Origin: Candidatus Dormiibacterota bacterium
GTDB taxonomy: Bacteria; Chloroflexota; Dormibacteria; Aeolococcales; Bog-877
NCBI GenBank assembly: GCA_003132265.1
Contig: PKXE01000230.1
Coordinates: forward strand, 1 to 13,405
Length of the DNA: 13,405 nucleotides
Direction: 5' to 3'
Shown here piece after piece: positions 6,271 through 13,073 of the stretch (within the stretch, counting starts at the first letter, position 1; every line of letters begins with the position of its first letter). The translations under genes and the position numbers were made by a program. The notes under the pieces were generated by a model, which had not been told where the DNA came from, ran no database searches, and saw only the letters and a program-made list of their open reading frames with translations.

Positions 6271-7375
6271 ACGCCGCCAGCTCTTTGGGATCGACTCCCT
6301 CGAACACCGCCCGGGCGATCAGCTCACCGGTGATGGGGGCTAGCAGGACCCCGTTGCGGTAGTGGGCGGTCGCCAGCAGCACCCGGCCACCGGGCTCCAG
6401 CCTCCCCAGGAGCGGACGCCCGTCGGTCGCGTGGGGCCGGAGGCCCGCCCAGGCGTCGGCAAAGCGCGCCCCCGCCAGCTCGGGCATCAACTCCGCAGCT
6501 GCCGCCGCCACTCCGCTCACCCCCACCACGGTCGGCCAGGGCTGGTAGCCCACCCGCTCCTCGGTCGTGCCGGCCAGCACCAGCCCGGAGCGCTTCTGGA
6601 GCAGGTAGCCCCGGTCCCCGAACACGATCAGAGGCACCATCGGCCGGCCCGGGTCGATGGCCACGATCTGGCCCCGCACCGGCTCCACCTGCAGTTCCGC
6701 GCCCCCGGCCGCGCCCAGCAGCCGGCCGCTCCAGCTTCCGGCGCAGACCACCAGGTAGTCGCCGTCCGCTACCCGGTCGCCGGCCAAGGTGAGGCGGGGC
6801 CGGCCTGCCCGGGACTCCAGCGCGGTCACCTCCGTCTCCGTCTCAATGGCGACCCCATGCACTTCGCAGGCGGCGACCAGGGCGTCGACCACCCGGTGGC
6901 TATGGACATGCCCGTCGTTGGGGTAATGGATCCCGGCCAGGACTGAGGGTCCGAGGCCGGGCACCAGCTTCGCCAGCTGGGAGGGGTCCCAGAGCGACGA
7001 GACCTCGAAGCCATGGCTCTGCTGCCACTTCGCCTGCCGCTCCAGGCGCAACGCACCCTCCTCCGAGCTGGTGACCCGAACCAGCCCCGTCCGCTCCAGC
7101 TCGCAGTCCACCCCGGTGGTGAGCAGGAGCTCCTCAGCCCAGCTGGGCCAGAGGGCGCGACTGGCGCGGCACAGCTCCAGGAAGGGCCCCGCCTCGGTGA
7201 CCTCGGCACCCTCCGCCAGCATCCCCGCCGCCGCCGCCGAGGCCCCTTGGCCACAGTGGAGCCCCCGCTCTAAGACCCTGACCTGGGCGCCCCGCCGGGC
7301 CAGGCTGACCGCCACCGCCAAACCCGCCACTCCGCCCCCGACGATGAGACATTGCGGGCGTTCGGTAGAGGTCAC
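6248..7375 (-). CDS. thiO: Glycine oxidase ThiO (FAD-dependent)
   Basis: The 375-residue protein opens with an FAD-binding Rossmann motif, CLIVGGGVAGLAVAVSLARR (GGGVAG at 13-18), then VRVLERG for the adenine ribose. Near the end, LLATAHYRNGVLLAPITGEL (HYRNG at 338-342) is the characteristic C-terminal motif of ThiO within the D-amino-acid oxidase superfamily. ThiO oxidises glycine to iminoacetate (dehydroglycine) for the thiazole half of thiamine, releasing H2O2. No thiS, thiG or other thi gene lies in the window. The start is GTG 7373-7375, with a TATGCT -10-like box seven bases upstream. The gene lies 42 bp beyond the winged-helix gene on the same strand and converges on the hydrolase gene with a 23-bp overlap. 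Other DAO-family oxidases are the alternative. Confidence 0.88.
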   Translation of the reverse strand: MTSTERPQCLIVGGGVAGLAVAVSLARRGAQVRVLERGLHCGQGASAAAAGMLAEGAEVTEAGPFLELCRASRALWPSWAEELLLTTGVDCELERTGLVRVTSSEEGALRLERQAKWQQSHGFEVSSLWDPSQLAKLVPGLGPSVLAGIHYPNDGHVHSHRVVDALVAACEVHGVAIETETEVTALESRAGRPRLTLAGDRVADGDYLVVCAGSWSGRLLGAAGGAELQVEPVRGQIVAIDPGRPMVPLIVFGDRGYLLQKRSGLVLAGTTEERVGYQPWPTVVGVSGVAAAAAELMPELAGARFADAWAGLRPHATDGRPLLGRLEPGGRVLLATAHYRNGVLLAPITGELIARAVFEGVDPKELAAFSPGRLA

Positions 7376-7388
7376 TCAATTGAGCATA
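7375..7388 (-). promoter_or_regulatory. Candidate leaderless promoter of thiO with a palindrome
   Basis: Reading the minus strand, TATGCT (7388-7383) is followed by seven bases and then GTG 7375, the spacing expected for a leaderless start. The 10-bp palindrome CTCAATTGAG (7375-7384) overlaps the end of that box and the first base of the start codon, so it could be a repressor site or chance. No clear -35 hexamer is seen. Confidence 0.42.
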
Positions 7389-7417
7389 CGGACCCTGGGG
7401 AGGAGAGCCTGCCCGGG

Positions 7418-8683
7418 TCACGAGCGCAGCGGCCGGTGCCAGGCGGGCGGGGTCGAAACCAGCTGGCCCACCTCAACTTCCTCAACTCCCACGAACTGGG
7501 CCAGCCGCTGGAGGGCCTCCCGCATCGACGTCCCAACCTCGACCCCGGCGGGCGCATCAGGCTCTCCATGGACGGCGACGGCCACCAGTCGGCCGAGAGT
7601 GCGGTCTCGGCGAAGGTCGATGCGCCCGATCAGCCGGTCGCCGTGGAGGATCGGGAGGACGTAGTAACCGAACCGCCGGAGGTGAGCCGGTAGGTAGATC
7701 TCCATCCGGAAGTCAAAGTCGAACAGCAGCTGGGTCCGGCGCCTGCCGATGATGAGGTTGTCGAAGGGCGAGAGCAGGGTGGTCGGAGGCGCTGCTGGCG
7801 GGGGCAGTCGCCTCACGGCCTCCAGGTCGTCCCGATGCCCGAACCACCGCCCCGGCAGCGGCCCCTCCGGTCCGAGGATCGCCACCGGCAGCACCGAGCC
7901 TCGCTGCACCAGCCGCTCCAGCACGCCCTCCAGGCGGCCGTACCTTCCGGCGCCCATGTACTGGCGAATCTGGATCTCCGTGCCGACGCCGAGCGCCCGC
8001 AGGGATCGCTCCGCCACCTGCTCGGTCAGCCGGCCGGCGGAGACCTTGCCGCCAGCCACCGCCGGGCCCAGCCAGCGCTCGGTCAGCTCCCAGAGCCGCC
8101 CGCGGCCATCCCGTCCCGCCACCGCGATCCGTCCTCCCAGCCAGAGGTGGAAGAGCATCCGCTCCACGTCCCGATCCTGATTCCAGCCACTCGACTGAAA
8201 CTTCGCCCGCACCGCACCGTCGAAGGTGCCGGCTGGCTGGGGCCCCAGCTCCCGCAGCCGGTTGAGGATCTGGCGCTTCAATGAGCGGTTGGCCTCGACC
8301 CAGGCCCGCAGGCTTTGGGCCCGCAGGGTGTCGCCGCGCCCGTAGTTGCGCATGGACCAGCGATGCACCGAGAAATCGGAGGTGGGCACGATCGAGGCGG
8401 CGTGGGCCCAGTACTCGAACAGGGAGCGCTCCTGCCAGAGGGCCCGGTCGACCACGGAGCGGTCAAAGTTACCGAGTCTGCTCCAGAGCACCAGCAGATG
8501 GCTGGGTGCGACGGCAGACAGCGGGTCTCGCTGCAGGTAGCCGATCTGCTCCACCAGCCGGGTCACCGAGGCAACGTCGACCGGTAACGGAGAGGCCAAA
8601 AGCCGCTGGCCCGCCAGGGCCAGCCGGCGCGCCTCCCCCAGGCTCAACTGGAGCCGGGCGAGGGGCCGCAGGGCAGAGGCCAA
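7418..8683 (-). CDS. Winged-helix protein of the YcaQ/AlkZ DNA glycosylase family
   Basis: The 421-residue protein matches the HTH_42 (DUF1006) winged-helix family throughout. Its N-terminus has LSLGEARRLALAGQ, then IGYLQRDPLSAVAPSHLLVL, in which Q51-R52-D53 fits the catalytic Q-x-D of the AlkZ/YcaQ branch. Further matches are SLFEYWAHAASIVP and the C-terminal TTLLSPFDNLIIGRRRTQLL with FDFRMEIYLP. Characterised members excise alkylated or crosslinked bases from DNA; activity here is inferred from the motif. The listed start is TTG 8681-8683; a CTG two codons upstream (8687-8689) has GGGAG six bases before it and is an alternative. The gene lies 44 bp after the CHAD gene and 42 bp before thiO, all on the minus strand. 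Confidence 0.85.
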   Translation of the reverse strand: MASALRPLARLQLSLGEARRLALAGQRLLASPLPVDVASVTRLVEQIGYLQRDPLSAVAPSHLLVLWSRLGNFDRSVVDRALWQERSLFEYWAHAASIVPTSDFSVHRWSMRNYGRGDTLRAQSLRAWVEANRSLKRQILNRLRELGPQPAGTFDGAVRAKFQSSGWNQDRDVERMLFHLWLGGRIAVAGRDGRGRLWELTERWLGPAVAGGKVSAGRLTEQVAERSLRALGVGTEIQIRQYMGAGRYGRLEGVLERLVQRGSVLPVAILGPEGPLPGRWFGHRDDLEAVRRLPPPAAPPTTLLSPFDNLIIGRRRTQLLFDFDFRMEIYLPAHLRRFGYYVLPILHGDRLIGRIDLRRDRTLGRLVAVAVHGEPDAPAGVEVGTSMREALQRLAQFVGVEEVEVGQLVSTPPAWHRPLRS

Positions 8684-8727
8684 GACCAGGAGATTCTCCC
8701 AGAGCCGCGGCGGCGGCCCCGCTCAGT

Positions 8728-9771
8728 TCAGCTGGGCTGCCGCTCCACCCCGCCCAGGCAGGCGGCCTTGGCGGCGGACCACCAGGCAGCCTCATCGAGA
8801 CGTGCCAACTCGGCCTCAGCGGCCTCCTTGGCCACCTGCTGCTCCAGCCCCACCCGCAGCGCCAGCCGACGCAGCGCCGGCCGCAGCTCGTGACGCAGTT
8901 CCCGGGACGAGCCGTCGATCCATTCCGCCAACACCACCAGGTCGTGGAACCGACCCAACAGACTCTGGACCTGACGGAGCTCCTGGAGCACGGTCCGGTG
9001 TCCCGAATCGAGCATCGACGCGAACAGCTCCAGGCGGTATCTCAGCTTGCGGACCTCACCCCTCCTCCGGTGGAGGTCGGCCTCGGTCCGCGTCGGGCGC
9101 GCAGCTCGCTTGAACAGCCGAGGGAGCTGTTGCTCCGGGAGCAGGGCCACTCCGGTGGCGCTTGAGTGGTCGTCCTGGAACTGCGGCGGTGCCGCCACCA
9201 CCTGGAAGCGCTTGCGGGCATTCTCGGTCAGGGCCAGTCGGCGGTGCTCCCCAATCTCGGAGGCGGTGCTGTCGGCGAGCGCACGCCGCGCCTCCATCTC
9301 CAGTCCGCGCAGGCCGGGCTGGATCCGACTGACGTGGTCCATGACTATCGCGCCGCCCTGACCCGCTGCCGTCCGGGGATCATCGCTGCGGTCGCGTGAG
9401 ACCGCCACCGGTCCCAGGACCTCGTCGAGCAACTCCAGCCTCACCTCGGCGTCGCGCAGCCCGCCCAGGGCCCGTTCCGCGCGGCGCAACTGCCGCCGCC
9501 ACTTCTTAGGGCTGGCGAGGCAGTCCGCGAAGCCCGTCGAGGCCGCTCGCAGCCGTCGCAGGGCCACCCGGGCGTCGTGGGAAGCCTCGGCATCGCTGGC
9601 CAGGGGCAGCCGGGCCAGAGCCCAGCGGAGCTTCTCCGCCCGTTCCCCAATGGTGGTGGCGGCCAGCTCGCAGCCGGCCACGGCCTCAGCCAAGCCGGGC
9701 CGCGAGCGGGGCTCGCGCCTCCTGTCCCAGGCCCGCGGGGGCCGGCCCGCGCCACTGCCACCAGTCTTCAC
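8728..9771 (-). CDS. CHAD-domain protein, probable polyphosphate binder
   Basis: The 347-residue protein carries both halves of the CHAD alpha-helical domain. HDARVALRRLRA (65-76) and LHRRRGEVRKLRY (233-245) are the repeated H-x-x-R-x-x-x-R-x-L-R motifs, each followed by a region with LGGLRDAEV (102-110) and LLGRFHDLVV (271-280). In studied CHAD proteins these basic helices form a central pore that binds polyphosphate chains. No CYTH/triphosphatase domain is fused. The first 30 residues are Arg/Gly/Pro-rich and probably disordered. The start at GTG 9769-9771 overlaps the upstream ppx gene by 86 bp; TTG at codon 27 would shorten this to 8 bp while keeping the whole CHAD fold, so the start is uncertain. 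The middle (about 120-200) is less conserved. The partner gene ppx supports a polyphosphate role. Confidence 0.88.
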   Translation of the reverse strand: MKTGGSGAGRPPRAWDRRREPRSRPGLAEAVAGCELAATTIGERAEKLRWALARLPLASDAEASHDARVALRRLRAASTGFADCLASPKKWRRQLRRAERALGGLRDAEVRLELLDEVLGPVAVSRDRSDDPRTAAGQGGAIVMDHVSRIQPGLRGLEMEARRALADSTASEIGEHRRLALTENARKRFQVVAAPPQFQDDHSSATGVALLPEQQLPRLFKRAARPTRTEADLHRRRGEVRKLRYRLELFASMLDSGHRTVLQELRQVQSLLGRFHDLVVLAEWIDGSSRELRHELRPALRRLALRVGLEQQVAKEAAEAELARLDEAAWWSAAKAACLGGVERQPS

Positions 9772-10666
9772 CGCCGGTCACCAGCGCCGCGATCATGCCG
9801 TCGCGGAGCCCCCGCTCGGAGCTCCTGATCCAGCGCAGGTGGAGCAGGTCCATCATCTGAGCCAGGATCAAGGCGCCGCCGCGGCAGAGCCGGGTCCGTT
9901 CCAGGTCGACCCCCGAGCGTTCGGCCAGCTCGGTCGCCGGCCGGCTGCGGAAGGCCTCGATGACCACCTCCACGTCGCGCAGCCGCATCACCGCCCCTTT
10001 CTGCTTGCCCAGCAGCCTGGGCAGGTTGGTGATGGTCCCGCCGGTGCCCAGCGCTACCGGAGGCGCTGGCAGCGGGATCAGGTCGGGGATCAGCTGGCCG
10101 ACTCGCCGCTCCATGGCCCTCCAGTCCTCCTCGCTCGGCGGATCGGAGCCGGCCAGGAGGGTGACCGAGCCGGAGCCGACGGCGAGCGAAATGTGGCGGC
10201 AGACCCCCCCGGCCGGGCCCCAGGCGATTTGGGCCGAGGCCCCGCCGATGTCCAGGACCATCGTCGCCCGGCCCGGCGAGATGGTCATGGTGGCCCCGTC
10301 GAAGGCCAGCTGAGCCTCGACCTGGGGCGCCAGGATCCTCACCTCGCCGCCGCCGGCCGCAGCCGAGAGACGCTCCGCCACCTCAGCCCCATTGGCCGCG
10401 GAACGCAGCGCCTGGGTGGCCCCGATGGCGACCTCGACCACCCCAGCCTCCCTGGCGTCCTCCACCTGACGGCGCAGGGCCCGGCTCGCGAGCTCCAATC
10501 GTTCCGGGCCGATGGCCCCGACGGCGTTGACATCCTGGCCCAGCTGGACGAACTCCCGGCGCCGGAGCAGCGGGATCGGCAGCCGATTGGGAGGACAGCT
10601 GGCGACTAAGAGATGGACGGTGTTGCTGCCCACGTCAATGGCGGCGAAACGGGGGGCCTTCGTCAC
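9686..10666 (-). CDS. ppx: Ppx/GppA-family phosphatase (exopolyphosphatase-like)
   Basis: The 326-residue protein has the ASKHA-fold signature of Ppx/GppA enzymes: AAIDVGSNTVHLLV (8-21, phosphate-1), VLDIGGASAQIAWG (137-150, phosphate-2), ALGTGGTITNLPRL (205-218), and SERGLRDGM near the end. It is a short single-core form without the C-terminal HD-like extension of E. coli Ppx. The family removes terminal phosphate from polyphosphate or hydrolyses pppGpp to ppGpp. Two usual features differ: the GGGSTE motif reads GGASAQ (141-146), and the acidic G-x-E-E-A stretch reads QVEA (115-118). The start is GTG 10664-10666 with GAGG ten bases upstream. It heads the minus-strand run with the CHAD gene, which it overlaps, and diverges from sixA. 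Exopolyphosphatase is favoured by the CHAD neighbour, but activity is not certain. Confidence 0.87.
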   Translation of the reverse strand: MTKAPRFAAIDVGSNTVHLLVASCPPNRLPIPLLRRREFVQLGQDVNAVGAIGPERLELASRALRRQVEDAREAGVVEVAIGATQALRSAANGAEVAERLSAAAGGGEVRILAPQVEAQLAFDGATMTISPGRATMVLDIGGASAQIAWGPAGGVCRHISLAVGSGSVTLLAGSDPPSEEDWRAMERRVGQLIPDLIPLPAPPVALGTGGTITNLPRLLGKQKGAVMRLRDVEVVIEAFRSRPATELAERSGVDLERTRLCRGGALILAQMMDLLHLRWIRSSERGLRDGMIAALVTGGEDWWQWRGPAPAGLGQEARAPLAARLG

Positions 10667-10778
10667 TCAGGATCGTCCTCGGAGCTGCCGCAATTCAATT
10701 CGAAGTCCTGGCCCAAGGCACCGCCATAGTGTGCGCCGTTGGGCCAGCTCCGACGATCTCTATACTGCTGAGATCGGG
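10667..10778. promoter_or_regulatory. Divergent intergenic region between ppx and sixA
   Basis: These 112 bp separate divergent genes and must hold promoters for both. On the ppx side, an AT-rich patch (CAATTCAATTCGAA, 10691-10704) stands out from the GC-rich surroundings and sits at a suitable distance for a ppx promoter. GAGG (10677-10680, minus strand) is the probable ppx ribosome binding site. The sixA side carries TATACT and a dyad, listed separately. Confidence 0.5.
10754..10776 (+). promoter_or_regulatory. Perfect 7-bp inverted repeat bracketing the sixA -10 box
   Basis: CGATCTC (10754-10760) and GAGATCG (10770-10776) are perfect reverse complements separated by nine bases, TATACTGCT, which contain the -10 hexamer TATACT (10761-10766). 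A weak TTGGGC at 10739-10744 could be the -35. The sixA GTG begins at 10779, so the mRNA leader would be only a few bases long. A protein bound to this dyad would block the promoter, so it is a good operator candidate for the sixA-phoR-phoU-phoB run. Regulator unknown. Confidence 0.5.
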
Positions 10779-11288
10779 GTGCGCAGTCTCTATCTCGTTC
10801 GTCACGCGATCGCCCGTGAGCGGGATGGCTGGCCACAGCCGGACCGCCTCCGGCCGCTGAGTGAGCTCGGCTGGCGTCAGGCAGTCGTCTTGGCCGACCT
10901 GCTCGCCGATGCCGGAATCGAATCTCATTACAGCAGTCCCGCCGTGCGCTGCCGGGACACCCTGCTTCCCCTCGCCCATGGCGGCGGTCTCCACGTCCAG
11001 GACGACACCCGGCTTCTGGAGGGAGGGCTGGCCCTGGATCAGCCGGCGGCCGAGGCCGAGCTCAAGGCCTTGATCAAGGCCTACTTCGCCGGAGGATCTC
11101 GCCGGGCCGTCGCTTGCAGCCACGGCGACCTCTTGCCCCCGCTGCTCGAGGCGGCCGGCGCCGCCCCCAGCTCGCGTTGCCCCAAGGGGGGCGTCTGGCG
11201 GCTGGACCTGCCCGACGACAAAGACCGGGTCTCCCAGGCGGTATACCTGGGCCGCCCTGACCCCGGTGGCGGCTGGGACCAGCGGTGA
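10779..11288 (+). CDS. sixA: SixA-type histidine phosphatase
   Basis: The 169-residue protein begins MRSLYLVRHAIA, the phosphoglycerate-mutase/histidine-phosphatase signature with catalytic H9 (RHA). It continues with SSPAVRCRDTL (52-62), E81 (LLEGG) and CSHGDLLP (113-120) with the second catalytic H115. This is the small SixA branch, which in E. coli dephosphorylates phosphohistidine on signalling proteins. The start is GTG 10779, directly before the conserved strand. The reading frame is open further upstream to 10512, but that stretch lies opposite the ppx 5' end and adds only unrelated sequence. The stop overlaps the kinase start by four bases (GTGA), suggesting coupled translation. In context it may act on the neighbouring kinase or on a phosphohistidine in phosphate metabolism; this is inference. 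Confidence 0.87.
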   Translation: MRSLYLVRHAIARERDGWPQPDRLRPLSELGWRQAVVLADLLADAGIESHYSSPAVRCRDTLLPLAHGGGLHVQDDTRLLEGGLALDQPAAEAELKALIKAYFAGGSRRAVACSHGDLLPPLLEAAGAAPSSRCPKGGVWRLDLPDDKDRVSQAVYLGRPDPGGGWDQR

Positions 11289-12373
11289 GCATGGCCGGCT
11301 CAGCCCCCGCGATCGTCGGCCCGCTCCCGGCCGGCGCTGACCAGGTCCTGAGCCGCCTGACCGCACTGGGATCGGACGCGGTGCTGGTCCTGGATTCCGC
11401 CCGCAACGTGATCTGGGCCAGCGCCAACGCCCCGGCCCTGCTGGCGGGCCCTCAGGTCGGTGAGGGGGTGCTGGAGCAGCCCCCACTGCCGGCCGGCTCT
11501 CTCCTCTCGCAGCTTCTCGACGACCCCCGGGCAGCCGACGTGGTCGGGAAGGTGCTGGCGACCGGGGCCATCGCCCGCGGCGAGCTCCGGCAGAATGACT
11601 GGCGCCGGGTCCTGAAGGCGGTCGCGGCCCCCCTTGACCTCTCGGACGGCAGCCGCCGGGTGATCCTGATCCTCACTGACATCACCCCTGAGCGAAGGCT
11701 GACCCGAGCTCATCAGGAGCTGATCGCCAACCTCTCCCATGACCTGCGCACCCCGCTCGCCAGCCTCCGGCTGATGGCGGAGACGCTGACCGGCGAGGCC
11801 CGGGACGACCCGGCGGCAACCCAGCTTTTCGCGACCAGGATCGCCGCCGAGGCGGAGCGGCTGCACGCCTTGGTGGCGGGGATCCTGGACCTCAGCCGGC
11901 TGGAGGCGGGGGCGGAGCGGGCCCAGATCGGCAAGGTGGACCTGTGGGAGGTGGCCAGCAAGGCGGTCGAGGGGTTGCGACCGCAGGCGAGGGAACGCCA
12001 CCTCACCCTCACCCTCCGCGGCACCTCGACCACCGCCCTGGCGGATCCGGCCCGGCTGGAGCGGGCCCTCAGCAACGTGCTGGACAACGGTCTCAAGTTC
12101 ACCTCTTCGCCGGGCTCGGTCACCGTCACGGTGGGGGAATCGACCGGCCACCCGACGGTCTCCGTTCGCGACACCGGGTCGGGTATCCCTGCCAGCCAAC
12201 TGCCGCGGATCTTCGACCGCTTCTACACCGGAGACCGCTCCCGCTCCGGCCGCAGCAGCGGCCTCGGCCTGACCATCGCCAAGCAGGCGGTGGAACTTCA
12301 GGGCGGCGAAATCAAGGTCCGGAGCGCCCCCGGGCAAGGGACTTTGGTCAGAATCGTCCTCCCGCACCCCTGA
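11285..12373 (+). CDS. phoR: PAS-domain sensor histidine kinase, PhoR-like, without membrane helices
   Basis: The 362-residue protein has a PAS-like domain (about 25-135, DAVLVLDSARNVIWASANAP, ending in ILTDITPERRL), then a HisKA domain with NLSHDLRTPLAS (phosphoacceptor H152), then a HATPase_c domain with N-box ALSNVLDNGLKF (261-272), DTGSGI (296-301), F-box RIFDRFY and GLGLTIAK (326-333). All kinase boxes are intact. No hydrophobic segment long enough to cross the membrane is present, unlike E. coli PhoR or SenX3, so the protein is probably cytoplasmic. The order kinase-phoU-response regulator supports a PhoR-type role in the phosphate response, with autophosphorylation on His and transfer to the regulator's Asp. 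GTG 11285 overlaps the sixA stop; ATG 11291 is an alternative. The signal sensed is unknown. Confidence 0.87.
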   Translation: MSMAGSAPAIVGPLPAGADQVLSRLTALGSDAVLVLDSARNVIWASANAPALLAGPQVGEGVLEQPPLPAGSLLSQLLDDPRAADVVGKVLATGAIARGELRQNDWRRVLKAVAAPLDLSDGSRRVILILTDITPERRLTRAHQELIANLSHDLRTPLASLRLMAETLTGEARDDPAATQLFATRIAAEAERLHALVAGILDLSRLEAGAERAQIGKVDLWEVASKAVEGLRPQARERHLTLTLRGTSTTALADPARLERALSNVLDNGLKFTSSPGSVTVTVGESTGHPTVSVRDTGSGIPASQLPRIFDRFYTGDRSRSGRSSGLGLTIAKQAVELQGGEIKVRSAPGQGTLVRIVLPHP

Positions 12374-12398
12374 CGGAGTGGCGGCGATCTGGGTCGAC

Positions 12399-12404
12399 TA
12401 CTAT
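12399..12404 (+). promoter_or_regulatory. Candidate internal -10 box (TACTAT) before phoU
   Basis: TACTAT lies six bases before GTG 12411, just inside the gap after the kinase gene. Its spacing matches the other TAnnnT-N6/7-GTG sites in this window and would permit separate leaderless expression of phoU and the regulator. No -35 is evident, and the match may be by chance. Confidence 0.3.
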
Positions 12405-12410
12405 CGGGCT

Positions 12411-13073
12411 GTGGTCTCCTCCCCCTCCTCCAACTTCAACGCCGATCTCGCCGCGCTCCGCGACGGGGTCCGGGTCCTGGGTGGGATGGTGGCCGAAGGG
12501 GTGGCGAGCGCCATGGGCGGGCTGGAGCTCAGGGATGGCGACCGGCTGCGGGCGGTGGTGGCCGGCGACGCCGAGGTCAATGAGCGGCACCGTCAGGAGC
12601 GGGAGCGGGGGCTGGCCGTCCTCTCGGCTCAGCACCCCACTGGGCACGAGCTCAACGAGGTCTTCGGGCTGATGCTGATGGCGTCGGAGCTGGAGCGCAT
12701 GGGCGACCATGCCAAGAGCTGCGCCCGCTACGCCCTGCCGCTGATTGAGCTCAGCTCCCGGCCCCGGCTGGAGACCATCTTGAGCATGGGCCGCTACGTG
12801 GAGGAGCAAGTGCGGGACATCCTGGAGGCCGTCACTGGCAACGACGACCGCCGGGCCCAGGACATCGCCGCCCGCGACGACCGCATCGACCGGATCTACC
12901 ACCGGGTCTTCGACGACATGGTGGATACGATGCGCGAGCAGCCCGAGTGGGTTTACCCGGCCACCAACCTGATCTTCATCGCCCACAACCTGGAACGGAT
13001 CGCGGACCGGGTCACCAACATCGCCGAGGACGTGGTCTTCGTGGCAACTGGCCGGCTAGCCGAGCTGGGCTAG
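12411..13073 (+). CDS. phoU: Phosphate signalling protein PhoU
   Basis: The 220-residue protein has two PhoU helical repeats, each ending in a metal-binding E/D-x-x-x-D motif: SELERMGDHAKSCARYALPL in the first and HNLERIADRVTNIAEDVVFV in the second. PhoU links the phosphate ABC transporter to the PhoR-PhoB pair and represses signalling when phosphate is plentiful. GTG 12411 is chosen because the family's conserved F-x-x-x-L (here NFNADL) normally lies about nine residues in, and because a TACTAT box precedes it. GTG 12378, four bases after the kinase stop, would add 11 residues without family similarity. The stop directly abuts the response regulator start. No Pst transporter genes are in view. 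Confidence 0.92.
   Translation: MVSSPSSNFNADLAALRDGVRVLGGMVAEGVASAMGGLELRDGDRLRAVVAGDAEVNERHRQERERGLAVLSAQHPTGHELNEVFGLMLMASELERMGDHAKSCARYALPLIELSSRPRLETILSMGRYVEEQVRDILEAVTGNDDRRAQDIAARDDRIDRIYHRVFDDMVDTMREQPEWVYPATNLIFIAHNLERIADRVTNIAEDVVFVATGRLAELG

Noticed and set aside
8281..9165. Open frame of 294 codons on the plus strand opposite the winged-helix and CHAD genes.
   Set aside because: Spans two confident minus-strand genes and their gap, with no recognisable motif.
9650..10609. Open frame of 319 codons on the plus strand opposite ppx.
   Set aside because: No domain; the minus strand shows the complete Ppx/GppA signature.
10512..10778. Upstream extension of the sixA reading frame.
   Set aside because: It lies mostly opposite the ppx 5' end and contains the promoter region; SixA-family similarity begins exactly at GTG 10779.
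11300..12367. Open frame of 355 codons on the minus strand opposite the histidine kinase.
   Set aside because: All kinase motifs lie on the plus strand; the antisense product has low-complexity composition and no motif.
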